Assembly (NCBI GenBank): GCA_003342815.1
Contig: PTEX01000015.1
Location: 1,672,499-1,736,498, forward strand
DNA length: 64,000 nucleotides
Direction: 5' to 3'
Source of the DNA: Eudromia elegans
Lineage: Eukaryota > Chordata > Aves > Tinamiformes > Tinamidae
The notes beneath the pieces were generated by a model. The model searched no databases and had not been told where the DNA came from. It saw only the letters and a list, made by a program, of their open reading frames with translations. The position numbers were made by a program, and so were the translations under genes. Shown here piece after piece: positions 1-9,268 of the stretch (position 1 is its first letter; each line of letters begins with the position of its first letter).

Positions 1-168
1 AGAGGAAAACAAGGAACAATAAATAAATCCCGCCTGCATCACCATAGGAAGTCTATCTGGTTGGGTAAATATTGGCAGGATCAGATGCATGGACTACCAA
101 TCATTAAAAATTAAGATACATAGAAACACCAGAATTGAGGGGAAAAACATGCAGAGATTGACATTTAC
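1..168 (-). other. LACTB2: LACTB2 intron 3, 5' part
   Basis: This stretch is the beginning of the intron that follows LACTB2 exon 3 on the minus strand. The donor reads GTAAATG at 168 down to 162. No further LACTB2 coding sequence is visible, so the region encoding the rest of the metallo-beta-lactamase fold lies before the window start. Confidence 0.7.
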
Positions 169-295
169 CTAAGTGTGGCTCCCTCTGTCTGTAAGACATC
201 TCCATCTTTAAGATATGAATACTTATGTTCACCTTCTCCTATTACTTCTTCACGATGAGGGACACGGGGAAGTTTACTGATGCGATATTCAGACT
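169..295 (-). CDS. LACTB2: LACTB2 coding exon 3 (endoribonuclease LACTB2, partial)
   Basis: This minus-strand exon encodes about residues 96-138 of LACTB2, a mitochondrial-matrix endoribonuclease of the metallo-beta-lactamase superfamily that acts on single-stranded RNA. The translation contains [16 protein letters not shown] and [16 protein letters not shown], which align with the known vertebrate protein around the segment before the second metal-ligand motif. The acceptor reads TTTAAATAG immediately before 295 and the donor GTAAATG follows 169. The phases fit: exon 2 ends with one base of a Glu codon completed here, and exon 3 ends two bases into an Arg codon. The next exon, carrying the downstream metal-binding GHT motif, is outside the window. 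The exon was found by reverse-strand translation because it is too short to form a long open frame. Confidence 0.93.
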
Positions 296-1680
296 CTATT
301 TAAAGAAAGCAAAGAAAGAACACAGAGGTTCACATTTTAAATATGCCACTAACAAAGTTGTTTCCACAGAAAGAGTACTTTTCGAAGAAGCACAATTAAT
401 CATTACATTATATGAATACAAATTGAAAAATAAGGATTTTTGTACAGCAATTTTATGTTTATAAAACATTTTTTTTTTTTTGTTCTGGAGCCAAAACCAC
501 TGAATAGGGAGAAACCTCAGAATCTGAATACAACTTTCTTCTGTACCAGCATCAATTTTGAAGACGGAAAAGCAAAAATCTAATTTGTAAAGAAACTTCA
601 ATTACTGACTTATTACATTTTACAGATGTTTCTTCTTGATGAAACCCCAAAACCAAGTTTCTAAAGTAGCACGCAGACTTCTGAACTCAAGTCTGACTTA
701 TGATGCATAAAAGCACCATTCAGCATTTGCCTAAAATTAGATGGCTCCCTTTCGGACCTGAGCTTCCCTCAGCATCTGCAGTTCTCAGCTGCGCACATTC
801 CTTCAGTATCTTGGCTGGAAGAGCCAAGGATGCTATGGATAGCAACCTAGAAATCAGTTGACTGCATAACCCTTGCAGAGCTTGACAGCCATCCTTAAGG
901 ACTGACAAGGTCAAAATCCTCACTGAAACCAATACCGTTTTCAGTAGTGTCCAGGCTTTCTTGGAGATAAGCGCTGTCAGCATCACAGAAACTGATAAAG
1001 CATGTGCCAAAATCTGACAAGTAGCAACAGCATTATCCATGATGCTTATTCAACAGCATTATCCACAATGCTTATTCTCTTCTCAGTTATTTAAGCAGAA
1101 ATGTCAATTACGGTGCACCACCATAAAATACACCAATACTAACATTTACCTGCAAACTCTCCTCACCCTCCTTCCCCTCATGACTCATAGTCTGTAATTT
1201 ATCAACAATTATCAATAGTCTACTGACAGGAACCTTAAATTAATGTTTCCTTTTCAGCAAGGAAGTTACTGAAGTAACTGAAGTAAAAGTTTACTGCTTT
1301 TACTTAAGTGAAAACAAAAGTAAGTTTGTTACTACTGTCCTTTTAGACAAGTATCAAGCTCTTCTCACATCTTTCTTCATACTGTACAAACTGCTGATGG
1401 CAAAATAGGGTTCTTGTTCATTCAAACTAGAAAAATTCAATATGAAATTACACATAGGTATTAAGCTCTACTACAACTATAATACTCTGATTATTTGCTG
1501 ATCTCATTCTACACATTCTGGTATTCTCATTCTACCACGTAATGGTATCATGAAATTACAAGCAGTTAACATGGAGGTTCCAAAAGAATAATCCAGCTGC
1601 TACATATTAGCAAACAGTGAGAGCTGTTTCTTTTCAGAAGCCTAAGACATTTTCAGGAATATCTGAAATCTGTAGCCTAC
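296..1680 (-). other. LACTB2: LACTB2 intron 2
   Basis: This 1,385-base intron lies between LACTB2 exons 2 and 3. It is AT-rich with no recognisable mobile element. The open frames at 225-464 (plus), 296-601 (minus) and 720-1040 (minus) overlap it, show no family resemblance and are treated as chance. A short perfect inverted repeat (AAGTAAAAG at 1281-1289, CTTTTACTT at 1297-1305) is the only structure noted. Confidence 0.8.
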
Positions 1681-1844
1681 CACTTGGGATGGTTTTGCAG
1701 ATAGCAGGTATTCCACCAGTATGATCAGGATGCCAGTGAGTCACTAAAATTTCTTGAATTGAGATGTTGAATTCCGACAGGGCCTGTTTTAAACAGCCAA
1801 TATATTCGGGAATAGCCGGTTCCCCAGTGTCAATAAGGATCCTT
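1681..1844 (-). CDS. LACTB2: LACTB2 coding exon 2 (metal-binding THWHxDH motif)
   Basis: This minus-strand exon encodes about residues 41-96 of LACTB2. It begins by completing an Arg codon split with exon 1, then reads [20 protein letters not shown], and later [13 protein letters not shown]. The HxHxDH signature (His77, His79, Asp81, His82 by my count from the exon 1 Met) supplies ligands for the catalytic zinc site of the metallo-beta-lactamase fold, so the catalytic core looks intact. The residue inside the motif at position 80 is Pro, where I recall Arg in human LACTB2. The acceptor (TGTAG, revcomp of bases from 1845) and donor (GTAGGC, from 1680 downward) follow GT-AG rules, and the phases join cleanly to exons 1 and 3. 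No frameshift or stop is present. Confidence 0.96.
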
Positions 1845-2843
1845 CTACATATAGACCCAAAAGGAGAGGAAAAAAAAAGTAAATTATTTACATAAGAATT
1901 AAAGCATATTTAAACCTGCCCCCAAACATTGCATTCACACATGTAATAGTAATGGGCGTTTGTTGCTATGATTTACTGCTATGTGAGATTTAATCATTAA
2001 ACGAACCAAACGCCATACAAAGAATAGTTTTCACACATACTTAATATTCAGTCCATGCAAACTATTCCAATGACAGATTAGTTCCATAACACACAGAGAA
2101 CCGCCTTGGCTCTAGTGTCTTTTCGAATCGGGGCACTGTCACTCAAACCCTGCTTTTCCTCGCAGCTTAGCCGCGGACATCGACCCGACCCCGCTTTCAC
2201 CCACCGCAGCTCGACCCGAGTCAACGCGTCCGTGTTCCGCTAGTTTGCACTAGGCGAACGCGGCTCAAACCCAGGGACTTTGTACCGGATCAGCAGGCTG
2301 CTGCCCGTCCTTGGGTCACTCCACAAGGAATCACACGGGGTCCAAGCACGCACACTGGCCAGGGATATTTTCTTCTACTTAACAGACTATAAATTAGTGA
2401 CAGTACTCTTTAATAGGAAACTTGCTACACTTGAGATAAGATATATCTCTTTCTTCTGTGATATTCTCACCCATGAAAGAACAGTTAACAAACTGGCCAA
2501 CACACAAATTCACAAAATTGGCATTTTGGCAAGTTGCAGAGAGTATCATTTACAACCCTTTAATAATTGACTATAGATATACTTCCAAAAACCACGTAAA
2601 CAAAGCAAACCTCACAGACGTTTAAAGGTTTTTTTTCTTTTCTCCTTTGATAACAGCAAACTTCCTTGATGTTTTGACAGGGGTAACTAGATTTGCACCA
2701 CATCCATCTCTTCCCTTATGCAATTTAAAGCTTATTATTATGGCTTTAAGAGTTAGAATAGTTTTCTTTGAGCCCTACATACTAGTCTCTTCAAGTAGGG
2801 ACAAATGCAACGGGGTCCTCTGAGAGAAAAAGGGAGAAAAAAC

Positions 2844-2845
<2 letters not shown>

Positions 2846-2874
<29 letters not shown>
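2846..2874. repeat. (AT)n microsatellite in LACTB2 intron 1
   Basis: About 14 uninterrupted AT repeats lie immediately upstream, on the plus strand, of the GC-rich island. Length polymorphism is likely. Spurious open frames encoding alternating Tyr/Ile cross it on both strands. Confidence 0.95.
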
Positions 2875-2877
<3 letters not shown>

Positions 2878-3074
2878 AACGGCAGCAGGAAGGAGAGGCG
2901 GCAGCGGAGGGGCGGGCTCGGCCGAGTTGCTCGCGGGGCCGAGGGGCGGGAAGGCCGTTGAGCGCGGGCCGCCACAGCACGGGCCGCCTGAGGAGCCGCG
3001 GGGCACGACGCCTTCCCGGGGCTGCCTCAGGCGCCTGGCTCAGGAAAAACATATTAAATAAATAAACAAATGAA

Positions 3075-3122
3075 TATATAAGGCGATTTCTTTCTTCCTC
3101 CTCGCTCTCCCTCAAGATGGCG
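3075..3122 (+). promoter_or_regulatory. Plus-strand core promoter: TATA box, pyrimidine initiator region, YY1-like motif
   Basis: TATATAAGG at 3075-3083 is followed at the usual TATA-to-start distance by a pyrimidine-rich stretch (3091-3111) and then CAAGATGGCGG at 3112-3122. AAGATGGCGG matches the YY1 consensus that commonly sits just downstream of transcription starts in this orientation. The implied start is near 3100-3108 on the plus strand, running antisense through LACTB2 exon 1. A consensus donor (GAG|GTAGGT, intron from 3198) could end a first non-coding exon at 3197 that splices to the XKR9 exon at 10975. The assignment to XKR9 is inference. Confidence 0.5.
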
Positions 3123-3177
3123 GGGGAGAAGCGCTGCTGCGGAGGCGCCCGGCACCGCCGCCGGGACAGGCCGTTAC

Positions 3178-3299
3178 CTCGGCCCGGTGCCCACGAGGTA
3201 GGTGTTGGTGCCCTGCAGCGTCATGGGGCCCGGGTTGCAGCCCAGCACGCGCACCACGCGCGACGACAGCCGCTCCATGCGCGGCAGCAGCGACGCCAT
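3178..3299 (-). CDS. LACTB2: LACTB2 coding exon 1 (start codon)
   Basis: This minus-strand exon encodes residues 1-40 and two bases of codon 41. It starts [13 protein letters not shown] and continues through [18 protein letters not shown], the start of the metallo-beta-lactamase fold. I chose the ATG at 3299-3297 because it aligns with the N-terminus I recall for vertebrate LACTB2 and sits in a good initiation context (gcgATGG). The frame stays open upstream to 3566, but that extension is low-complexity Arg/Gly/Ala sequence from the CpG island and is not supported. An internal Met at 3278 is a weaker alternative. The donor reads CCGAG|GTAACGG. The first three exons together give about 137 of the roughly 288 residues usual for the family. 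Confidence 0.96.
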
Positions 3300-3646
3300 C
3301 GCCGCCCGCCCGCGCCGCCGCACTCCGCGCCCGCCCGCCCGCCAGGCGGAAGCCGCGCCCGCCCCGCGCCTGCGCCCGCCCCGCGCCGCCGAGGGCCCCG
3401 CCCGCGGCCGGCCCCGTGTGTCGGGGTGCGGGGGGAGCCGCGGCGGGGATGGCTCCGCGCTCAGCAGAGCGGCGCTTCTGGCGTGCGGCCCCAAGCCGTT
3501 CCTGGCGTTTATGCGGGCGAGCAGGGACTCACGACGGGGCACAACCCCATGGAACGGGAGAGGCACTTCCTACAGGCTCGTGGGGTGCGAGCGCCTCGGC
3601 AAGGCGTGGGGCTGAAAAACAGAACTAGGTGGCTTCCGCAGAGCTT

Positions 3647-3684
3647 AATAAAGCTTTGAAAGTTAAAGCCGGTGGTGCAATAAA
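3647..3684 (+). terminator. Two plus-strand AATAAA poly(A) signals
   Basis: AATAAA occurs at 3647-3652 and 3679-3684, followed by GT-rich sequence. They could end a short unspliced transcript from the plus-strand promoter at 3075-3122, antisense to LACTB2 exon 1. There is no direct evidence of use. Confidence 0.3.
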
Positions 3685-3759
3685 TCTCATCAACGGGATG
3701 CTGAAACGTGCTGGGGACGCGCTGTTAAAGACTTTAACGTGCTAACGAAGGTCACCTGC

Positions 3760-4280
3760 CTGCTGGGCGGGGGCCTCCCCCTGCCCTCATGCTCTTGGTA
3801 GCCCCGGCTGCCCCAGGTCTCACTGCCCTGCTCGGCTGGGGGCCCGCGGGAGGCGGAGGACGGAGCGGGGGTGCCCCGGAGGTCGGCCCTGCTGCCAGCC
3901 CAGCCGTGCGTGGCAGGTATCGACGTCCATTGCCGTCCTCTGGGGATGGGGACAGAGACTAGCCGGTGCCTTCCAGGTGCCCGGTGGGCCGGGAGCAGGG
4001 CCGGCACCCTGTCCCCGTGGGGCCCCACAGCTTGGTGGCCGCGCTGCCGAATCCCTGATGGTGTGCCGATGTGTGAGCGCGACGCACCCATTCCGTGGGC
4101 ACAGGAACCCCTCAGCTTCACGGGCAGCGTGCCCGGCCTTGCAGGCCCCGCTCGGCCCAACGGCTGGTCCTGCGGCGCCAAGGGACAGGCCTGCGTGACG
4201 CGGCCACACCAGCGTGCGTCCCCCGCCGGGCACGGACGTGGAGCTGCAGGCGTGAACTGACCGGGCTCAGCGCAAACACC
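3760..4280. other. GC-rich block without identified gene
   Basis: About 500 bases of GC-rich sequence lie beyond the LACTB2 promoter. Open frames occur in several overlapping frames on both strands (for example 3690-4181 minus and 3871-4260 plus), as expected from high GC, and none resembles a known protein. The block could be a CpG island shore or a second promoter element. Confidence 0.5.
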
Positions 4281-4564
4281 GTCAAAAATCAGACTGCAGC
4301 ACGGGCATGGTCCGTCCCTGCGTTTAGGCCCTCGAGTCAGTTTATTTATTGAACTGTTATTCCTGCCAAAACATTACATTTATTTCCAGACGTGTCAAAG
4401 CAGGAGCTATAGATAAACAGAAAAGGATATTTCAGGTCAAAGGAAATAACCTGTTGTTCAGATCTATGCTGCAAGAGTACACAGTTCACAGTATTCTAGT
4501 ACCTTCCTGTATCTTTCCTTATTTTCTCCTTTTTTTTTTTTTTTCCAAGAAACTGTGACTAGAC

Positions 4565-5095
4565 ATGGAATTACTCAAAAAGGTGGTACCCTACCTTGTT
4601 ATGCTGGTGTTTGTAACGCACATGTGGGTGTTCCAGCCTATTTGGTGGTACATTCATCCCACTTTCAGGCCCCTAGCAAAATTTAGCCGCCATGCAGTTA
4701 AACGAAAAAAGGTACCTACGTATACAGAGACCAGCTTTGTATTTCAGAGGTTTACTATCTATGATTATTCTGTAATTTCAGAGATTTCTAAAATCTCTCA
4801 TGATTTGCCCAAAGATTTAAATTCCATTAAAAATGCTAAAGTATTTTTAAAGGCTCAAGACTTAAATTGCCAGTTATTTTTAACAGGACAAGCTATCCAA
4901 ATTAAAATTTCTGGGGGGAACTGTAGCTTTGTTTCTCAGAGATCAACTATTACTACTATTGCTATGTATAATTTTCTGATACTAGGTAGGAGTTGTGCAT
5001 CTCTTTTGTCTGTAGGTGGTAGCAGTGGGTGCCTTTGGAGAACTAATTGTAGGTTCTTTATTTCACCAAGATACTCATCTTCATTTCCTGCATAA
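4565..5095 (+). CDS. Unidentified 176-codon open reading frame
   Basis: I do not recognise this protein. The frame starts MELLKKVVPYLVML and is open for 176 codons in moderately AT-rich DNA, where a run this long is uncommon by chance. Residues about 8-31 are strongly hydrophobic and Trp-rich, compatible with a signal anchor or membrane segment. A basic patch (HAVKRKK, about 43-49) follows, then a mixed-composition region with one possible N-glycosylation site (NCS). Upstream, a poly-T tract ending in CCAAG (before about 4550) resembles a splice acceptor. From about 5013 another plus frame stays open for some 57 codons and includes a second hydrophobic stretch (VVAVGAFGELIVGSLF), so the gene may be frameshifted or spliced. 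Possibilities are an orphan gene, a decayed retroviral envelope-type remnant, or chance. It lies inside the presumed 5' intron of XKR9. Confidence 0.3.
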   Translation: MELLKKVVPYLVMLVFVTHMWVFQPIWWYIHPTFRPLAKFSRHAVKRKKVPTYTETSFVFQRFTIYDYSVISEISKISHDLPKDLNSIKNAKVFLKAQDLNCQLFLTGQAIQIKISGGNCSFVSQRSTITTIAMYNFLILGRSCASLLSVGGSSGCLWRTNCRFFISPRYSSSFPA

Positions 5096-8013
5096 AACCA
5101 TCAGTTTAAGAAGTTTTTTTCTTTTAAGGCAGAAGTTAATAGGCATAATTGTTGTGGGTAAATGCCTTTCGACTGTGACTGAGTAACAGTCTGTTATTAT
5201 CTAAGTGCAAAAAGTAATTTTGTAGTAATTAGACAGACTCCACCGAATATTTCATAGAAAGTTTCTTCAGATACAGTATTTTCATAGACACTGCTCTATC
5301 ACAGTATCATTGGAACTTTTTTGTCTGGTAGTTTTTCATGTTATTTTAATATGCAATCTTACTACTATCTATAAAACATTTTTTAAAGGTATGCATATAT
5401 TTCTTGCTTTTTGCCGAAGTTTTCTTTCAGTCCTTTTATTTACTTTTTTTTTTTTCCCTACTGCTTCCTGGTATCCCGGTACAGTGATAAGTAGAAAGAC
5501 CTTAAAGCAAAATGAACAAAAGCAGGTTTCACAGAGGGCACATTGAATCCTGCCTCGGTAAGCAGCCCATCCTTACAGCAGTTTGTGGAGGGGCTATAAA
5601 AAGAAGTAACAAGCCTGTGATCAGCTGGCTTGTAGGAGGTTTTCCTAAAAATCTCCCTATATTAATGCTGTGCAAAATGTAAATATTGCATGTGGGCTGC
5701 ACTTCTGGGCTCGCTGGATGTGACTGGGGGTGCAGGGATTTGGGACACCATGCAGCAGCGCTGGTAGCATCCTGCTCCCGGCTTGTGCGAGTATGTTGGA
5801 ATAGTTCCTGAAGGTGAAATGGAAGCTGTTGCACGGAGGTTGTCAGTCAAGTTGTGCATTTTATTCTGCAATTTCTATTAATTCATTATTATTCACTCAT
5901 TGACTGCAAAGCTTGGGTATCAAACATAAAGAATTATGCAATATACCTTCAGAAATCCTGAGGTTGTTCAGATCAATGCTTTCATTCGATTTATTTCTAT
6001 GCTAGTCCTAGCAAGGACCTTAATTCCTGGAACTTCAGTGCCTGGAATAAGTTATCTATTCCAAAGATAGATGCAGTGTCCTGTTAACAGTAGTCAAGCA
6101 GAGAAAGCGTCCTTCCTGCTGCCTGTGAAAGCAGAGAGCAAGATGTCATGAACCCCATCAGTTTTATCACAGTTTAAAGATGTGTTTTTTCTTCAGTGCT
6201 AAGCCTATCTAGAAAACAAATAAGTCACCCAGCCAGTAATTTAGTTCATGAATTGCTTGGTTTTCAGTCCAAGAATCAGACACACAAACCTCTCTCTGCC
6301 CTGTGGAGTTGGTGGTGTTTGACTAATGACAAAAGTTACAGGAGTGAGTTTGTGCCTTGGCTGATTTATGATGCTTTCACTTAAAGCTAGAGGAGTTTGG
6401 TTACTATTTGGACAAATAACTTGCAAAGCCTCATTTAGTAATTTTTAAAAGCTGAGGTGGAGTTAAAAGAATTTAAGACTATATACTAAATTCTTCATCT
6501 AACATTTATTGCTATGCTGCTAAATTATGTATATTTTTGTTATTCAGGAATAATGCATAGGCAAACTACCCAAATCCTTTAGTAGATAAAGGAGTGATAT
6601 TAATAACTGGCAAAGACCACTGGAGATTTTTCAGGATTAAAAAAAAATCTAAACTCTGTGGGGAGGCAGCTGCTTTTCAGATCTCAAGATCTGCAGTGAG
6701 AGCAATAGAGTTGGTGAAAGCTGCTGCATGGGGGTAGTCTGGTTCATGGTCAGTTTGTTGCAGTGTTGTCTTGTCCACCTCTCGGCCACTTTTAAAATCT
6801 CTTCCACTGTGTTCCCAACGAATTACCGGTTGTGAAGGATCAGTGGACTGGGGCTCTCCTAGTGAATTTTATGCAGGTAGATCATAGAGTCAGGGGAACA
6901 CAGAACAGGATCAGCACGATGCTTTCGTTCTTGCCTTCTTGGTAAAATTTATATAGGCCTATGTTGATAGGAGACCTTTAATTTGCTTCAAATAGCTTTG
7001 TCCAATGTTGAGGGACACACTGTTCACAAAATCCGTACGCCAGCAGAGTGTTTGTATTGATGTGGTTGTCCTTACAGGTGTCACTGTAATTAGTGAGCCG
7101 CTGCTTTTCTGAAGCCACCAGGATTTTGTTGAGGAGGAATAAAATACAGCTGCATTTTAAACCGGTGCATTGATCACACCCAGAGCCACAACAAAGAACT
7201 TGCTGGCATGCATGTTTACCGTGCACACTTGCACTGGGCCAAGTGCCTTCCAGTCTTCATACGGGCTGAAAAGAGGCAATAGGGCCTCAGACGAGCCTTT
7301 TCATCTTCCCAGATCCTGCACTGGCCCACAGATGTCCTAATGTGTTTTCCTAGCGTGTTGTGCAGGGGTAATCATGTGCTGCCTCAGCAGGACCTCGCGA
7401 GTCCTGCTCTGCATTCAGTCACTGCTTCTTCTAGCCTTGGAAAACTGACTCAGCCAGTCGACTCCTTTCTTTTAAGTGGTGACACTAGGGAATACTGGTA
7501 TTGCAGGCACTGCAAGGCCTGCCCAGGCCTGAGATACTCCTAATCTATTAAGAGGGAGCAAGCACAAGAAAAGACAGTCATGATCCTATGGAAACGCTGA
7601 CACAATTCCATCTCCTTTTGTAAGTGTAGAAAAGCTAAACCAGTCTCTTCAGTGCATGCACTGTCCTGGGCAGTGCAGCCGCAGGGACTCAATCCTAGCT
7701 CCTGTTCAGCGGGTCTTTTAAAAGGGCTCTGGATTTTCTCAGTAGCATCACAGTTGTGTGTCGAGGGCTGATGGCCCTGCTGGAACAGTCTCTGCAATTG
7801 CAAACACCTACAGTTTTATCCGAGGAAAACGGTTCTCATCACTTGTCTATTTGAAGTATGTATGTTGGACGTGTGTTGTACCTTCACATATCATTGTATA
7901 GAAAAGCTTTTTCTGTGTATATTTTAAGGTGCATTGTAGTGTCATTTTCAACTATAGCTAAAAAATTGTTGTTCATAAATCTTTCAAACATATATACTAA
8001 CATACAAGTAAAT

Positions 8014-8030
8014 ACACACACACACACACA
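8014..8030. repeat. (CA)n microsatellite
   Basis: A short CA dinucleotide run lies within a larger AC/AT-rich stretch (about 7988-8060) that repeats the pattern of TATAnnnA followed by AATACACACACA. Confidence 0.9.
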
Positions 8031-9081
8031 TATATGAATATACAAATAAATACACACACATTTCCATAAATATTTCTTGGCCTGTGCTAAGAAATTAGAT
8101 TGCCAGTTCGAATACGCCTATATAGCTACAGAGGGAGAGCGGGGAACGTGTGGAGTTTTTTAATCTATGGAGAAAAATGAGAAAATAATTTATTGAAGGA
8201 ACTTTTATAATAAAGTAAGTACAAAAAGAGACTGCTAAACAGAAGAGATCTTTAGAATAGACTTTTTTATAACATATTTATAAGAATGACAGTTCTGACA
8301 AGCAGTAAATTATTAACTGCGTCATGTGGTTAGCAAAGTCATTTCAGTTTCAGTTTGTTAAGCCAGTAAGTCCCTTAACTTTTCTTAGTTTGTAAGTTTT
8401 ACAAAGAGATGTATGGGAAACTGGCAAGGAAGCAAAACTACACATTTTATACCGAAAACGAAAAACTTCTATTTATCCCCGGCAGGTATTAAGGTAAGTC
8501 CGTATTTTATAGCATTTGCAAGTATTGCAAGAAGTGAAGGCTTAGTTAATAACATTTTCCTGTTTCTACTTTATTGCAAAATTACTCTGTAAAAATATTT
8601 TAATGGTTAGAGAAGACATATTTATGACACCATATATATGATAGACATTGTACTCTTCTTGCCTCTATAGTATTAAATCCTGTACTTTTTCTAAGACCAG
8701 GGACCAGATAATTCTGTCTGATCCAAGTTATTCTCTCCCAGTAGCACTTCCTGTACCCCACCTGGTGTATTTAAACACGCTCTTTGACTATTCTCAATAA
8801 AATACAGTTGCTGTTAAGGACTGGAGTCTTCAATGGATATTTCATTTCTCAGAGCAGTCTGGTCTTCCTTGCCAGTAGGACATCCTTGCTTATTACAGAT
8901 GTTTAAAAGATTAATTCAAATGTAAATTAATTCAAGTTGGTGAAATGCTCAGATAGAAAAATGATGGGGACGTTATACACAGAGAAAGTCAAATTATCCT
9001 ATTTATTCATTTTACGTACAAAATTAGACACTCCCCTTTGCCTCTTAAATATTAAATCATTCAATAACATTCAATAATTTG

Positions 9082-9268
9082 TGAGGGTGACAGAGCCCTG
9101 GGACAGGCTGCCCAGAGAGGCTGTGGAGTCTCCTTCTCTGGAGATCTTCAAAACGCACCTGGATGCCACCCTGTGCCCTGTGCTCTGGGTGTCCCTGTTG
9201 GAGCAGGGGGGTTGGACTAGATGACTCTAGAGGTGCCTTCCAACCTCAACCACTCTGTGATTCTGTGA
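9082..9268 (+). mobile_element. CR1 non-LTR retrotransposon 3' end
   Basis: The segment has the hallmark avian CR1 3' sequence: GACAGGCTGCCCAGAGAGGC near the start, GGTTGGACTAGATGACTC near the end, then CCTTCCAACCTCAACCACTC and the tail TGTGATTCTGTGA. It is a severely 5'-truncated copy, about 187 bases, in plus orientation. It encodes the last residues of the second open frame and the 3' untranslated region only, so it cannot move by itself. Confidence 0.93.

Larger units (their letters stand above)
1845..3177 (-). other. LACTB2: LACTB2 intron 1
   Basis: This 1,333-base intron separates LACTB2 exons 1 and 2, with donor GTAACGG (3177 downward) and acceptor TAG before exon 2. Its exon-1-proximal part is CpG-rich and contains the plus-strand core promoter elements annotated separately. 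An AT dinucleotide tract sits at 2846-2874. No coding sequence is recognised. Confidence 0.85.
2885..3540. promoter_or_regulatory. CpG island / shared LACTB2-XKR9 promoter region
   Basis: The sequence is strongly GC- and CpG-rich (runs such as GCCCGCCCGCC, many CG steps) except for an AT-rich gap at about 3040-3095. It covers LACTB2 exon 1 and its upstream flank, where the LACTB2 transcription start should lie (roughly 3300-3450, minus strand). LACTB2 and XKR9 are head to head, so the island plausibly serves both genes. No start site can be mapped from sequence alone. Confidence 0.8.

Noticed and set aside
225..464. 79-codon plus-strand open frame
   Set aside because: It overlaps LACTB2 exon 3 on the opposite strand and has no recognisable similarity. 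The real coding sequence here is the minus-strand exon 169-295.
3300..3566. N-terminal extension of the LACTB2 exon 1 open frame on the minus strand
   Set aside because: The frame is open only because the CpG island is GC-rich. The extension is Arg/Gly/Ala low complexity, and the ATG at 3299 matches the family N-terminus.
8101..8140. GTTCGAAT motif resembling a tRNA B box
   Set aside because: No A box at the right spacing and no cloverleaf pairing around it.
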